Source of the DNA: a virus
Length of the DNA: 21,219 bases
Strand: one strand, 5' to 3'
IMG/VR virus record: IMGVR_UViG_3300037088_001212
Coordinates: 1-21,219 of that record
In this document: piece by piece, positions 1-7,453 of the stretch
Layout of the letters: each line of letters starts with the position of its first letter
How positions within the stretch are numbered: position 1 is the first letter of the stretch
The notes under the pieces: generated by a model
Databases searched by the model: none
Seen by the model: the letters and a program-made list of their open reading frames with translations, nothing else
What the model was told of the DNA's origin: nothing
Program-made: the position numbers and the translations under genes

Positions 1-290
1 CTTGTCCGTATGCGCCACATTCCGCGGATTTTGGCGCGCGGCGCCGTTTCTCTCGTTGGAAGAGAGACTCCGTGGGAGAGCACGTTCAACCCCACGGTTG
101 AGGCTGAACCCGACGGGTTTAGGTACGAATTCTCCGGGTTCTCCAGTTGACGGCTCAGATTTGTTGACGGCCCCGTCCAACGTGCGGCCCCTTGCGACAA
201 TCAGTCGAATTCGTCGTTTCCGGTGCTGGATTCGCAGTCGCCAGCGCCGAATACGCGATCATTGGTCGGAAGTGCCCGAAGCGTCGGCGA
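1..290. other. left-edge stretch with no supported gene
   Basis: I see no credible gene here. The plus-strand frame open from base 2 to 505 has an arginine-rich, low-quality translation and runs opposite the better supported minus-strand gene at 291-617. The stretch lies downstream (3') of that gene. The only structure noticed is a 9-base direct repeat, GTTGACGGC, at 146-154 and 163-171, and a short TCTCTC/GAGAGA inverted repeat at 49-67. Neither exceeds what chance can give. Confidence 0.5.
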
Positions 291-617
291 TCAAACGCCT
301 AGGCGCGCTGGTGCAAGAGGGCGATGAGACTCATCGAAAACCCACTGGAACATGGTTCGGCATTGATCTTGCGAGAGGCCGGTCCAGATTTGCTCATGGT
401 CTGACGTTCCCACGAGGAGATAAGAAGAGCCGACGGCGGGTTGGCGCTGCGACTCCCACGATTGGGGGGAGATTCCGCCGAGCGTCGCTTGCGCATACAC
501 GATGACTCGGCGAACAAAGGCCGCCATGGCGGTTGAATCCTTACCTTCGTTCCACAGGCTACGGAAGTCACCATCGGACAGCATCACGTAATTCGATCCT
601 TTGCGGGGTTTTCTCAT
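291..617 (-). CDS. small hypothetical protein (108 aa)
   Basis: I do not recognise this protein. It is the only likely gene on the minus strand. Support: ATG at 617-615 is preceded by a strong purine-rich ribosome binding site (GAAGGAAGGA, about 6 bases upstream), and the translation has balanced composition. The N-terminus is basic (MRKPRKGSNY), followed by a soluble mixed helix/strand region with tryptophans; no membrane segment or known motif is visible. Upstream on the minus strand is a TTGACA hexamer (698-693), but no good -10 box at the expected spacing, so a promoter is only possible. The gene is transcribed away from the recombinase cassette and lies outside the left copy of the 42-bp repeat, so it may belong to the flank rather than the element. 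Existence fairly likely, function unknown. Confidence 0.6.
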   Translation of the reverse strand: MRKPRKGSNYVMLSDGDFRSLWNEGKDSTAMAAFVRRVIVYAQATLGGISPQSWESQRQPAVGSSYLLVGTSDHEQIWTGLSQDQCRTMFQWVFDESHRPLAPARLGV

Positions 618-968
618 ATCGATTCCTTCCTTCTCGATTCACGAGCCGAAGCCGGTTAGTAACGCACTATTTTCGCTATTTGTTCACTCATCTGTCAAGC
701 GCGGACTGCAGTTCGGAAACTGCCGTGGTGTCGCCGCCCGCTTGAAGAAATCCGATCACAGTCCAACTCCCGCTGGTATTAGTTGACAGGGGCGCAAACG
801 CGTCCCGGCAACACCAGACAGCGGGAAGGCCGCCAAGCGGGAGCCGTTGTGGGTGCTGGACGCGAGTTCAAGCAACCACGCGGCGCGCCGGCGGCGGCCG
901 ATGCTTCGCAACCGTCCGGCACCCACTTTGCTCTCGCGCGAGTCAGCCGCCCGCGGAAGGCGAGAGCG
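618..968. other. intergenic region between divergent genes, holds repeat copy 1
   Basis: Roughly 350 bases separate the divergent minus-strand gene and the recombinase cassette. The part from 640 to 700 is comparatively AT-rich and is the natural promoter region of the minus-strand gene. The part from 742 to 783 is copy 1 of the imperfect repeat described separately. A plus-strand reading frame is open from 783 into the next gene, but its first part is Ala/Arg/Gly-rich and has no ribosome binding site, so I treat it as non-coding. Confidence 0.5.
742..783 (+). repeat. imperfect 42-bp direct repeat, copy 1 (possible attachment site)
   Basis: This segment aligns with 17680-17722 in the same orientation. 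Shared blocks in order are TTGAA, GAAATC, GATCA, a 12-base divergent spacer of identical length, and the 13-base block CGCTGGTATTAGT. By eye, about 34 of 42 positions match with a single one-base gap. A 13-mer alone could recur by chance in 21 kb; the colinear upstream blocks make chance unlikely. It lies just upstream of the recombinase cassette, the usual place for an attachment site of a serine-recombinase element. Alternatives are a duplicated regulatory site or a dispersed genomic repeat. Confidence 0.6.
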
Positions 969-1178
969 ATGCAATCCGTTGAACTGCCCGGTGCGGATCA
1001 GTTTCTCAAAGAGATCTCCGGCCTGTTGGCAACGGCCTGGGAGCGGCGTGCACGGCTCCGGCTGATGGCGCCCGTCTCTGAGGCACAGCCGTCAACAAAC
1101 GCGGTTGATAAGGCGGAGCCACCGAGCCCTCATGAAATGACGTTGACACGTCGGAGAAAGGAGGCAACCCGCTCATGA
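969..1178 (+). CDS. small protein at head of recombinase cassette (69 aa)
   Basis: I chose the ATG at 969, preceded by GGAAGG about 7 bases upstream, over the open frame reaching back to 783, whose translation there is low-complexity Ala/Gly/Arg. The product starts MQSVELPGADQFLKEISG, has a helix with several basic residues (WERRARLRLM) and a hydrophilic basic tail. The stop overlaps the start of the DUF2924 gene (ATGA, 1175-1178), showing translational coupling and supporting that it is real. From memory, small ORFs of this kind often lead DUF2924/recombinase cassettes, but I know no function. A role as an accessory to the recombinase is inference from position only. Confidence 0.55.
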   Translation: MQSVELPGADQFLKEISGLLATAWERRARLRLMAPVSEAQPSTNAVDKAEPPSPHEMTLTRRRKEATRS

Positions 1179-1690
1179 GCAACGAGGACGGACTGCCCGA
1201 CATCGGTCAGTTGCCCGAGATGGGCCCGAGACAACTGCAGGCGGTCCATCGGGAACTGTTCGGCGCCGAGCACCCGATATCAAACTGCCAGCACTTGCGC
1301 AGGAAGATCGCCTGGCACGTGCAGGCGCGGCGCGAAGGAGGGCTGCTGCAATCGGTGCGTGCGCTCGCGCTTGGAATCGCTCGCGACGCGACATTGGGGG
1401 CACGAGTTTTAGAGAACGCCGACAGGCGCCAGGATGCGATCCCGGTGGGTCGCGCCGCGACCTCGACCGTTGTTCTGCCTGGTGCGAACACCCGACTTCC
1501 CATGCCAGGCAGCCTGCTGTTTCGCAAGTACAAGGGGCGAACGCTTGTGGTGAAAGTGCTTCCGAGCGGCTTCGAGTTCGAGGGGCGACGGTATACGTCA
1601 CTCAGCGCGATCGCAAGCGAAATCACCGGCACGCACTGGAATGGCCTCGCGTTTTTCCGACTGGGCAAGGGGGCTCGCAATGGCCGCTGA
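1175..1690 (+). CDS. DUF2924 domain protein
   Basis: The 171-residue protein has the hallmarks of the DUF2924 family. The N-terminal half has short helices with a leucine/arginine-rich segment (LRRKIAWHVQARREGGL). The C-terminal half carries the signature block: a basic strand (YKGRTLVVKVL), a GFEFEGRRYTSLSAIASEIT segment, and a THWNGLAFFRLG-like end. The family is known for sitting directly upstream of large serine recombinases in bacterial mobile elements; its biochemical role is not established, and DNA binding or modulation of the recombinase is only plausible. The ATG overlaps the preceding stop by four bases, has GAAAGGAGG upstream (around 1156-1164), and its 3' end overlaps the recombinase start by 11 bases, so the genes are translated as a coupled unit. 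Confidence 0.88.
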   Translation: MSNEDGLPDIGQLPEMGPRQLQAVHRELFGAEHPISNCQHLRRKIAWHVQARREGGLLQSVRALALGIARDATLGARVLENADRRQDAIPVGRAATSTVVLPGANTRLPMPGSLLFRKYKGRTLVVKVLPSGFEFEGRRYTSLSAIASEITGTHWNGLAFFRLGKGARNGR

Positions 1691-3272
1691 ACGGCGCGCG
1701 ATTCGACAGGCAGACGGCGCGGGCGGCCTGCCGATTGTGCGGTGCGCAATCTACACCCGCAAGTCGACGGAGGAAGGCTTGGAGCAGTCCTTCAACACGC
1801 TTGATGCCCAGCGTGAAGCTTCCGAGGCGTACATACTGAGCCAGCAGCTTGAGGGCTGGACGGTGCTGCGGCAGAAGTACGATGACGGTGGCTTCACCGG
1901 CGCGAATATGGATCGGCCCGCGCTGAAGCGGCTGCTGGCGGATGTCGAATCGGGCGTCGTGAATTGCGTGGTCGTCTACAAGGTCGACCGGCTGACACGT
2001 TCCTTGCTCGACTTTTCGAGAATCATCGAGGTCTTCGACCGCCATGGCGTGACGTTTGTTTCGGTCACGCAGCAGTTCAATACTACGAACTCGCTGGGCC
2101 GCCTGACGCTGCATATCCTGCTGAGCTTCGCGCAGTTCGAGCGGGAGATGATCTCGGAGCGCACGCGCGACAAGATGCGGGCCGCACGGCGCAAGGGCAA
2201 GTGGGTGGGCGGCAATCCAGTACTCGGTTACGACATCGGTCCGCAGGGCGGAGTCCTCATTTTGAACCCGGAGGAGTCGCAGCAGGTCCGCGAGATCTTC
2301 GGCCTCTATCTCGAGTACGGTTCACTGATGCCAGTGGTGGAGGAACTCGACCGCCGCGGCTGGCGAATGAAGTCGTGGACGACGCGGGATGGTCGGGCGG
2401 CGGGCGGGCGCCCGATCGCGAAGAACAGTCTATACAACCTGCTGACCAACATTATCTACACGGGCAAGGTCGATCACGGCGGGAAGGTCTACGAGGGGGA
2501 GCATGGGCGGATCGTGGACGACGAGATCTGGGACCGCGTCCAGAGTACGCTGGGCCGAAACGGCCGGCGCGGCGGACGCAACGTCGGCAACAAACACGGC
2601 GCGTTGCTGAAGGGGCTCGTCCGCTGTGCCAGTTGCGACGTCGGGATGATCCATAGCTGGGTCAGCAAACAGAGTCGCGTCTACCGCTACTACGTGTGCG
2701 TGAAGGCGCATCAACGGGGCTGGGCACAGTGCGAGACGCGATCGGTCTCCGCGCCTGTGCTCGAAGAGGCCGTCCTGAGCCAGCTTCGCGGCCTCGGCCG
2801 GGATCCGGCCGTGCTGCGATCAGTGCTCGGAGAGATCGAACAGCGGCGTGCGGTAGAGATCGCTTTGCTGGGGCGGGAACAGGCGGATGCCGAGGCGCAG
2901 ATCAAGAGCGCGGCGCGGGAAATGGCGGAAGTGGCACCACAGGCCGCCCACACGCCGTCGGCGCTGGAGCGTCTGGCTCAACTGCAGGACCACGCGAGGC
3001 ACCTGAACGAGCGGCTGGCGGATGTCCGTGGGCAGCTTGAGCGGGTCGATGACGCGACAACTGATCCGGCGACAGTCGAGGCGGCGCTGCGGGAGTTCAA
3101 CTCGTTGTGGGAGCAGCTATCGACATCGGAGCAGGAGCGCTTCATCCGAATCCTGGTTGATCAGGTCCGCTACGACGGCAGGACCGGCACAGTCACGGTC
3201 GGGTTCCGTTCGATGGCTGCGCGCGACTTGTGCAATTGGGCCGCCGACCGGTCGCAAGAAGGGTGCGAATGA
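1680..3272 (+). CDS. large serine recombinase (site-specific integrase)
   Basis: Predicted to cut and rejoin DNA at attachment sites to integrate or excise the element. The 530-residue protein (ATG at 1680, GGGGG just upstream; an in-frame ATG at 1641 is less likely) has the large serine recombinase order. The resolvase-type catalytic domain carries YTRKST with predicted nucleophile Ser29, the KVDRLTRS segment, and the long helix ending REMISERTRDKMRAARRKGK. Next is a recombinase domain (around residues 175-290) and a zinc beta-ribbon with Cys316, Cys319, Cys340 and Cys351. The charged C-terminal region (about 385-470) is probably coiled coil. Length and intact motifs suggest an active enzyme. 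It overlaps both neighbours. No excisionase-type directionality factor was recognised nearby. Confidence 0.95.
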   Translation: MAAERRAIRQADGAGGLPIVRCAIYTRKSTEEGLEQSFNTLDAQREASEAYILSQQLEGWTVLRQKYDDGGFTGANMDRPALKRLLADVESGVVNCVVVYKVDRLTRSLLDFSRIIEVFDRHGVTFVSVTQQFNTTNSLGRLTLHILLSFAQFEREMISERTRDKMRAARRKGKWVGGNPVLGYDIGPQGGVLILNPEESQQVREIFGLYLEYGSLMPVVEELDRRGWRMKSWTTRDGRAAGGRPIAKNSLYNLLTNIIYTGKVDHGGKVYEGEHGRIVDDEIWDRVQSTLGRNGRRGGRNVGNKHGALLKGLVRCASCDVGMIHSWVSKQSRVYRYYVCVKAHQRGWAQCETRSVSAPVLEEAVLSQLRGLGRDPAVLRSVLGEIEQRRAVEIALLGREQADAEAQIKSAAREMAEVAPQAAHTPSALERLAQLQDHARHLNERLADVRGQLERVDDATTDPATVEAALREFNSLWEQLSTSEQERFIRILVDQVRYDGRTGTVTVGFRSMAARDLCNWAADRSQEGCE

Positions 3273-3673
3273 CAACTAGCGCAGTGGAGATCCAGTTCCA
3301 GCTTCACGCGAGCAGACCACCGAAGAGAGACTCCCCGGAGCGAACGGTTGTATCTCGGCCGGGCGTTCTGCCGCGGATCACGCGGGCCCTGGCGATGGCG
3401 ATTCAGTTTGAGGAAATGATTGCCCTGGGCGAGGCCCGCCATTATGCGGATTTGGCGCGCCTGGGTTGCATCACGCGGGAGCGGATCAGCCAGATCATGG
3501 AACTGCTTTGGCTCGCCCCGGACATCCAGCAGGAGATCTTGGAGCTTCCCGCGACCACCACCGGCCGCTTCCCGCTAAGCGAGGCGGCGGTGCGCCGCGT
3601 CGCGGCGAATCTGGACTGGGTGCAGCAATGTGTGAGCTGGGACAAGCTCAAACAAATCAGCCACATAGGGTAA
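3269..3673 (+). CDS. small HTH-like protein coupled to the recombinase (134 aa)
   Basis: The start MTTSAVEIQ at 3269 overlaps the recombinase stop (ATGA), so the two are translationally coupled. After a basic, proline-containing N-terminus the central part (about residues 40-85) reads RITRALAMAIQFEEMI, then YADLARLGCITRERISQIM. This resembles a helix-turn-helix of the ParB/KorB type, where recognition helices commonly contain a RERISQI-like sequence. The LAPDIQQEILELP segment after it is typical of small ORFs seen next to DUF2924-associated recombinases. Likely a DNA-binding partner or regulator of the cassette, but this is inferred from the helix-turn-helix pattern and position. It is the last gene of the cassette; a ~250-base gap follows. 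Confidence 0.7.
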   Translation: MTTSAVEIQFQLHASRPPKRDSPERTVVSRPGVLPRITRALAMAIQFEEMIALGEARHYADLARLGCITRERISQIMELLWLAPDIQQEILELPATTTGRFPLSEAAVRRVAANLDWVQQCVSWDKLKQISHIG

Positions 3674-3921
3674 ACACTTCAGATTGATGATGAGCATGGC
3701 CAACTCACCTGCGCGAGCCTGTCAAGCGCGAAATCTCCCACCGTTTCAGCAAATTGGGCTGTGATGTTGTTCGTCGTTTATTCGTTGTGTTAATGTGGCG
3801 TTAAGAATCTGAAATTCTGGATCAGGCTCCCCTGGCGACATCGTACGCGGTCGTAAGGTTTTACGCATCTGCCGTCCGCGCCGGGCGTAGTGATGAGTCG
3901 TGATCCCCTGGGAGGTACGCC
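3674..3921. other. intergenic region after the recombinase cassette
   Basis: About 250 bases without a supported gene. The middle (3740-3810) is relatively T-rich, unlike the GC-rich genes, and would be the expected promoter region for the pair of genes that follows, but I could not place convincing -35/-10 boxes. I did not find a hairpin followed by a T-run. The segment ends in GGGAGGT (3910-3916), the ribosome binding site of the next gene. Confidence 0.5.
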
Positions 3922-5112
3922 ATGCCGGGATTCTTCGACCTGCACTCCTTTTTTCGTCGTGTCTCACGACCACTATTGGAGCGCTTCTTCGCTGATACGT
4001 CCGCGTTTGCGGGTTTCGATTGGGGATCCTCAACGCCAAGGAAAACCGATGCGATCGTGGATTGCTTCAACGCCATGACTCCGGAACAGCGCCAGGCCGC
4101 TTTCCAGGTGTTTCGCCGCGTCGAGGCATTGGCCGACGCCACGGGAACGCAGGTACTCATTGAGGCGAGCCGGGCCAAAGCCGGAGTGGCAGCGAAGCTC
4201 GCCGCGATGAAGAACGCACTTGATCGATCTCTCTGGATGTGCCTGGAGCATCCCGATGTCATCGAGGCAGCGCGTACGCTGGCGCGCATCGAATCTCTCT
4301 CGAAGAAAATGTGGGAGCCGCGTTCGGGTCTCCCTATTCAACGGCTGGAAGTGACCGCGGAGATGAAGGAGGGACTGCGACGCCAGATCATGGCGATGTT
4401 TCAACCCGAGCAGTGGCGGGCGGATCATTGCGTCGTGGAACACGTGCAGCGGGAAGGCGGCGTCGAGTGCTTCTTCGCCTATCCAGCCGATTACCTGGAC
4501 GAGCGCGAAGGCTACGACCTGGAGGGGAACTTCGAGCGGACCAGTTGGAACCCCGCCTTCAAGATCGTTTTCGCCTATCACTCCACCGAGGGAACGCTCG
4601 ACGTATATGCTCCCGGTGGATCGAAGATCCGGAATCGTCTGGCGCACATTTTCGCCCAGGCGGTGCTTGGAACCGACCAGGGCATGCAGCTACCGGAGTT
4701 GGATCGCTTTGACCTGGAGATCCTGAAGGACCCCAATCTGACCTTCCCGACCAATCCAGCCGACCGGATCACATTGGTGCGGATCCAATCGATGCGGCTG
4801 CGCTTCCACGGCGACAAGCCGGCGACGTTCGATATCTCGCTGGACGGCCGGCGGCGCGAAGGCAGAATTCACGAGGTGATTGCGGATAAGTTCCGCGACT
4901 TGCACGCTCGCCTATCGACGGCGACGGTGGCGAGTGCCGTCCTGCAGGTCCTTGTGCTCACGCCGACGGGGAAAGAACACAGTTTTACCTTCCGGCTTTC
5001 CGAACCATCGTTCTGCGACCTCGAAGACTCACCCGAAGAGCAAGCCCTGCGGCGGTACCTGCACCTTTGGGGGATCCAGAAAGATGCGCACAGTCTGGCA
5101 ACGGCTGCTTGA
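3922..5112 (+). CDS. unknown protein A of a two-gene module (396 aa)
   Basis: I do not recognise this family. The ATG at 3922 has a strong ribosome binding site (GGGAGG, 6-7 bases upstream), and codon use fits a real gene. The N-terminal third is rich in predicted helices (DAIVDCFNAMTPEQRQAAF and onwards to about residue 135) with a glutamine/alanine/arginine pattern. The rest looks like mixed alpha/beta with aromatic-rich strands, e.g. around residues 185-240 (VECFFAYPADYLDERE and FKIVFAYHSTEGTLDVY) and 280-350. No transmembrane segment, signal peptide, Walker motif or nuclease motif is visible. The 3' end overlaps the start of the next gene by 29 bases, so the two are co-translated. It sits between the integrase cassette and the early control region, a location where phages often carry cargo genes. 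Confidence 0.85.
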   Translation: MPGFFDLHSFFRRVSRPLLERFFADTSAFAGFDWGSSTPRKTDAIVDCFNAMTPEQRQAAFQVFRRVEALADATGTQVLIEASRAKAGVAAKLAAMKNALDRSLWMCLEHPDVIEAARTLARIESLSKKMWEPRSGLPIQRLEVTAEMKEGLRRQIMAMFQPEQWRADHCVVEHVQREGGVECFFAYPADYLDEREGYDLEGNFERTSWNPAFKIVFAYHSTEGTLDVYAPGGSKIRNRLAHIFAQAVLGTDQGMQLPELDRFDLEILKDPNLTFPTNPADRITLVRIQSMRLRFHGDKPATFDISLDGRRREGRIHEVIADKFRDLHARLSTATVASAVLQVLVLTPTGKEHSFTFRLSEPSFCDLEDSPEEQALRRYLHLWGIQKDAHSLATAA

Positions 5113-6529
5113 CCGGCTGGCAGCCGGCGACCGCACGATCTGCGCCGACAGCATCCGGGACTGGGATCAGCGACAGTGGCGGGAAGCCCTCGAACTCGGC
5201 CTGCTCCGCGATATGGAGTTGGCGTCGGTTGTCCTTTGCGACCAGTGCGGCGAGGCGCACTGGTCCGAGGTCCACTGGGACACGCCCGGCGTCAAGGCCT
5301 GCTTCGGCTGCGCGACGGAGGGCGTCGTCGACATCGACATCGACCGGCTACGCCAATGGCGAATTGATCCAGACCGCATCGCTTGCCTCGCCGCGAGTGC
5401 CCTCGGGCTGACTGCGGGTGCCTGTGCGCCGCTGCGAGAGCGGCTCTGGCACTTGGGCCGATGCCGGATCGCCGGCAGGTTTCGAGAGATCTACTTTGGA
5501 CTCGGTGCAGGCTCGCCTGTCTCGGAAATGTCGGCAGCCATTCGAGCCTCGATCGGCCAGGGGCCAGCGCTTGTGCTGACGGTTGGTTGTGCGGGAGGCC
5601 CGGACGGGCTGCCAGCGAGCCATTGCGTATTCGACTTCGCTTCGGTCTCGCGCGTCGAGCGCGGGAAGATCACCGTGGACATGGAGTTTCTGGAGGAGCG
5701 GCTCACCGGCGACGCAGCGGTTCCGCGAGGAGCTTCCCGTCCCCACGCCATTCCCGCTCCCGTCGGCACGACCTGGAGTGATGTCTCGATCATCGTTTTT
5801 GACGGTTTCCTGCAAGTCGCGATTGCCGGCTGCGAGTATGAACGGACCTGGGACGAATTCGGGGTGGACGCGAATTCGCAGCCCGCTGTCCTGCTAAGGC
5901 TGTTCGCAGTGGCGCGGGGAGCGATGGATGCCGCGCGGCTGGCGGCCGCGGCGGAGGGCGATTCTCCTATTAAGGTGCGGGTAGCTCGGTTGCGCGATCT
6001 CCTCGGGGCGATGATGGCCATCGACGGCAACCCAATCACGTACGCCCAAAAGGCGAGGATGTACGTCTGCCAGTTTGCAGTTCGCCTGGCCGCCGACGCT
6101 GGGATTCGCGCGCCTGCGGGCACTTCTTGGCTGGACCTGTCCTTTCATGAGCGCGCGGACGGCCGCATCCTCGTGTCCGTTCCTGAGAAGGAGCTGTACC
6201 GGGCTCACGGCGGGCAGCGCCGGGACGGACTAGCCAGCAGCGAGGTGGCTGAGACGGGCGGCACAATCACGCGCACGCACTCCCTTGAGGAAATGGGGCT
6301 GCGCTCGCCCACAGGGAAGATCACCCCGCAAGGCACCGTCTTTGTCGAGTTGCTTCGCGCCGGTGGCACTCTGGCCTCCGGGCATGACAACTTGGTCGTC
6401 CTCCAGCTCGCCAAGGAACTCCGCGAATGGACAGGGCTTGATGGTGAGCCGCTGCGACTGGTGGACTCGTCCCGCTCGTGGAGTGCGATTTTCACGTGCT
6501 CAAGCGAGTTGCGCCGTTCGAAGAAGTGA
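5084..6529 (+). CDS. unknown zinc-finger-like protein B of a two-gene module (481 aa)
   Basis: Not a family I can name. The start MRTVWQRLLDRL at 5084 lies inside the end of gene A (29-base overlap, GGGGGA about 9 bases upstream); the frame further upstream is an out-of-frame reading of gene A. The N-terminal region has two cysteine pairs, CDQCGEAHW (about residues 47-55) and ACFGCATEG (about 67-75), a likely four-cysteine zinc site. A helical linker follows, then a region of beta strands around GPALVLTVG and HCVFDFASVSRVERGKI (residues ~165-200) and a helical stretch near residues 280-350 (DAARLAAAAEGD, then MYVCQFAVRLAADAG). The C-terminal ~80 residues end in mixed alpha/beta. No catalytic signature was found. 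Coupling to gene A suggests a complex or shared pathway; defence or establishment roles are only guesses from position. Confidence 0.85.
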   Translation: MRTVWQRLLDRLAAGDRTICADSIRDWDQRQWREALELGLLRDMELASVVLCDQCGEAHWSEVHWDTPGVKACFGCATEGVVDIDIDRLRQWRIDPDRIACLAASALGLTAGACAPLRERLWHLGRCRIAGRFREIYFGLGAGSPVSEMSAAIRASIGQGPALVLTVGCAGGPDGLPASHCVFDFASVSRVERGKITVDMEFLEERLTGDAAVPRGASRPHAIPAPVGTTWSDVSIIVFDGFLQVAIAGCEYERTWDEFGVDANSQPAVLLRLFAVARGAMDAARLAAAAEGDSPIKVRVARLRDLLGAMMAIDGNPITYAQKARMYVCQFAVRLAADAGIRAPAGTSWLDLSFHERADGRILVSVPEKELYRAHGGQRRDGLASSEVAETGGTITRTHSLEEMGLRSPTGKITPQGTVFVELLRAGGTLASGHDNLVVLQLAKELREWTGLDGEPLRLVDSSRSWSAIFTCSSELRRSKK

Positions 6530-6634
6530 CGACGACACGGGGCCCGGCGGTCTCGATGCAGCGCCCAAACCCCACCGCTGGCTGCGTCCCGATTCGCTCC
6601 TCACCCCGCCGATCTTGACCGACATTGCCAGCCG

Positions 6635-6648
6635 GGTTACATGTAACC
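6635..6648. promoter_or_regulatory. operator-like palindrome, copy 1
   Basis: GGTTACATGTAACC is a perfect 14-bp palindrome in the non-coding control region. It has the size and symmetry of a binding site for a dimeric repressor or activator, and a near-identical second copy lies 107 bp downstream (centre to centre). Which protein would bind it is not known; no classical repressor gene was recognised in the window. Confidence 0.65.
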
Positions 6649-6739
6649 GCTGCCGAGCGCAGCCCGAAAAAGAATCTCGCGACTCGATTTCCCATTTTTT
6701 CAATTAGATAGCAGTTTCGGGCAGCCGAGCAGGCGCGTT

Positions 6740-6757
6740 CGGGTCACATGTAACCCG
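6740..6757. promoter_or_regulatory. operator-like palindrome, copy 2
   Basis: CGGGTCACATGTAACCCG is an 18-bp palindrome with one mismatched pair (C6745/A6752). Its core, GGTcACATGTaACC, matches copy 1 at 13 of 14 positions. It ends about 20 bases before the ATG at 6777, where a bound protein could block transcription or initiation at the head of the operon. Confidence 0.65.
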
Positions 6758-6776
6758 GACGGTAGCAGAGGGAACA

Positions 6777-7103
6777 ATGAGTTCACTACCTGCTGCTACC
6801 AAAACCACTGCGGACCCCAAACAGAAGCCCGGGCGTGCCTCGCCGGGAATTGAGAACCTCGTGCGCGAGGCATTCAATGACGTCGCGCTCCTAATCGGCG
6901 CCGTTGCCGCGATCCACCAGGTCGAGGACGACCTGGTCTGGACCGTCATGAAGCGGCTCGACCGGATTCGCATCCGGTTGCTGCGCGACTTGAAGGGAGT
7001 GTCGCGACCGGAAGATTTCGATCCGCAGCCGATGCCGACACCGCGCGTCCACGCCGCTGTCGACGAATTCCTGGCGCGGAATCTCGCGGGAGCCGGGGAA
7101 TGA
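6777..7103 (+). CDS. hypothetical protein, first gene of replication operon (108 aa)
   Basis: Unknown small protein. ATG at 6777 follows AGAGGGA, a good ribosome binding site. The N-terminal ~25 residues are polar and probably disordered (Thr/Lys/Pro-rich). Residues ~27-70 look like two or three amphipathic helices (IENLVREAFNDVALLIGAV, then DDLVWTVMKRLDRIRIRLL), and the tail is proline-containing. There is no known motif. Its stop overlaps the next start by four bases. Being the first gene behind the palindromic control region, it could be a regulator of the operon, but nothing in its sequence shows a helix-turn-helix clearly. Confidence 0.7.
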   Translation: MSSLPAATKTTADPKQKPGRASPGIENLVREAFNDVALLIGAVAAIHQVEDDLVWTVMKRLDRIRIRLLRDLKGVSRPEDFDPQPMPTPRVHAAVDEFLARNLAGAGE

Positions 7104-7453
7104 GGGCCGCCATGACGAATCCCACGCGGTTATCCCAGCTCTCCGGGCCCCGGTGCGCGCTGGTCCGACTCCTGCAAACAATCAACTTCGGCTATATCCA
7201 GGACCTCGATATTCGCGGCGGGGAGCCCGTGCTCGCGCCGGCGCCGACCGTCGTGATCGAAGTCAGACTCGACGCCGGTGTTAGCGAACGCCCCGAATCG
7301 ATGCTGGCTGACTACGATCTGAGGAGCGAGATCGTCCGGCTCATGGATCAGCTGGATGTCGTTCGGGATGGCTGGGTCCATCGAATCGACGTCCGTTTTG
7401 GAATCCCGCGTCGCGTCTTGATCGAGCGGGCACGCCAGGAGGTGCGTCGATGA
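7100..7453 (+). CDS. conserved unknown protein (117 aa)
   Basis: The ATG at 7100 overlaps the previous stop (ATGA); an alternative ATG at 7112, with GAGGG upstream, is also possible and would remove four residues. The protein has a recognisable layout: a helix (ALVRLLQTINFGYIQDL), a beta segment with DIRGGEPVLAPAPTVVIEV, then acidic helices (EIVRLMDQLDVVRDGW) and a basic C-terminus. From memory, an INFG-I-x-L ... GEPVL-x-P-P pattern recurs in small hypothetical proteins of Acidobacteria and Planctomycetes mobile elements, but I cannot name a family or function. It overlaps the sigma-like gene by four bases, and the two may act together. Confidence 0.7.
   Translation: MRAAMTNPTRLSQLSGPRCALVRLLQTINFGYIQDLDIRGGEPVLAPAPTVVIEVRLDAGVSERPESMLADYDLRSEIVRLMDQLDVVRDGWVHRIDVRFGIPRRVLIERARQEVRR

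Larger units (their letters stand above)
6530..6776. promoter_or_regulatory. early control region with paired palindromes
   Basis: This ~250-base gap separates the unknown gene pair from the 10-kb replication operon. It holds two copies of one palindromic motif (6635-6648 and 6740-6757, centres 107 bp apart) flanking an AT-rich island (about 6688-6712, containing TTTTTTCAATTAGATAG) with a TAGATA hexamer at 6705-6710 that could serve as a -10 element. No clear -35 box is visible. The arrangement is what one expects of a regulated early promoter with two operator sites, the second only about 20 bases upstream of the first operon start codon. Confidence 0.6.

Noticed and set aside
2-505. 167-residue plus-strand open frame at the left edge
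   Set aside because: Arginine-rich, low-quality translation; overlaps a minus-strand gene with a strong ribosome binding site.
783-788. TTGACA hexamer right after repeat copy 1 as a -35 box for the recombinase cassette
   Set aside because: No acceptable -10 element 16-18 bases downstream.
59-3334. Shared 13-mer GAAGAGAGACTCC at 59-71 and 3322-3334
   Set aside because: A few 13-base coincidences are expected in 21 kb, and the match does not extend on either side.
3746-4039. 97-residue minus-strand frame over the post-cassette gap
   Set aside because: Basic, Arg/Thr-rich translation, no ribosome binding site, overlaps the well-supported start of the 3922 gene.
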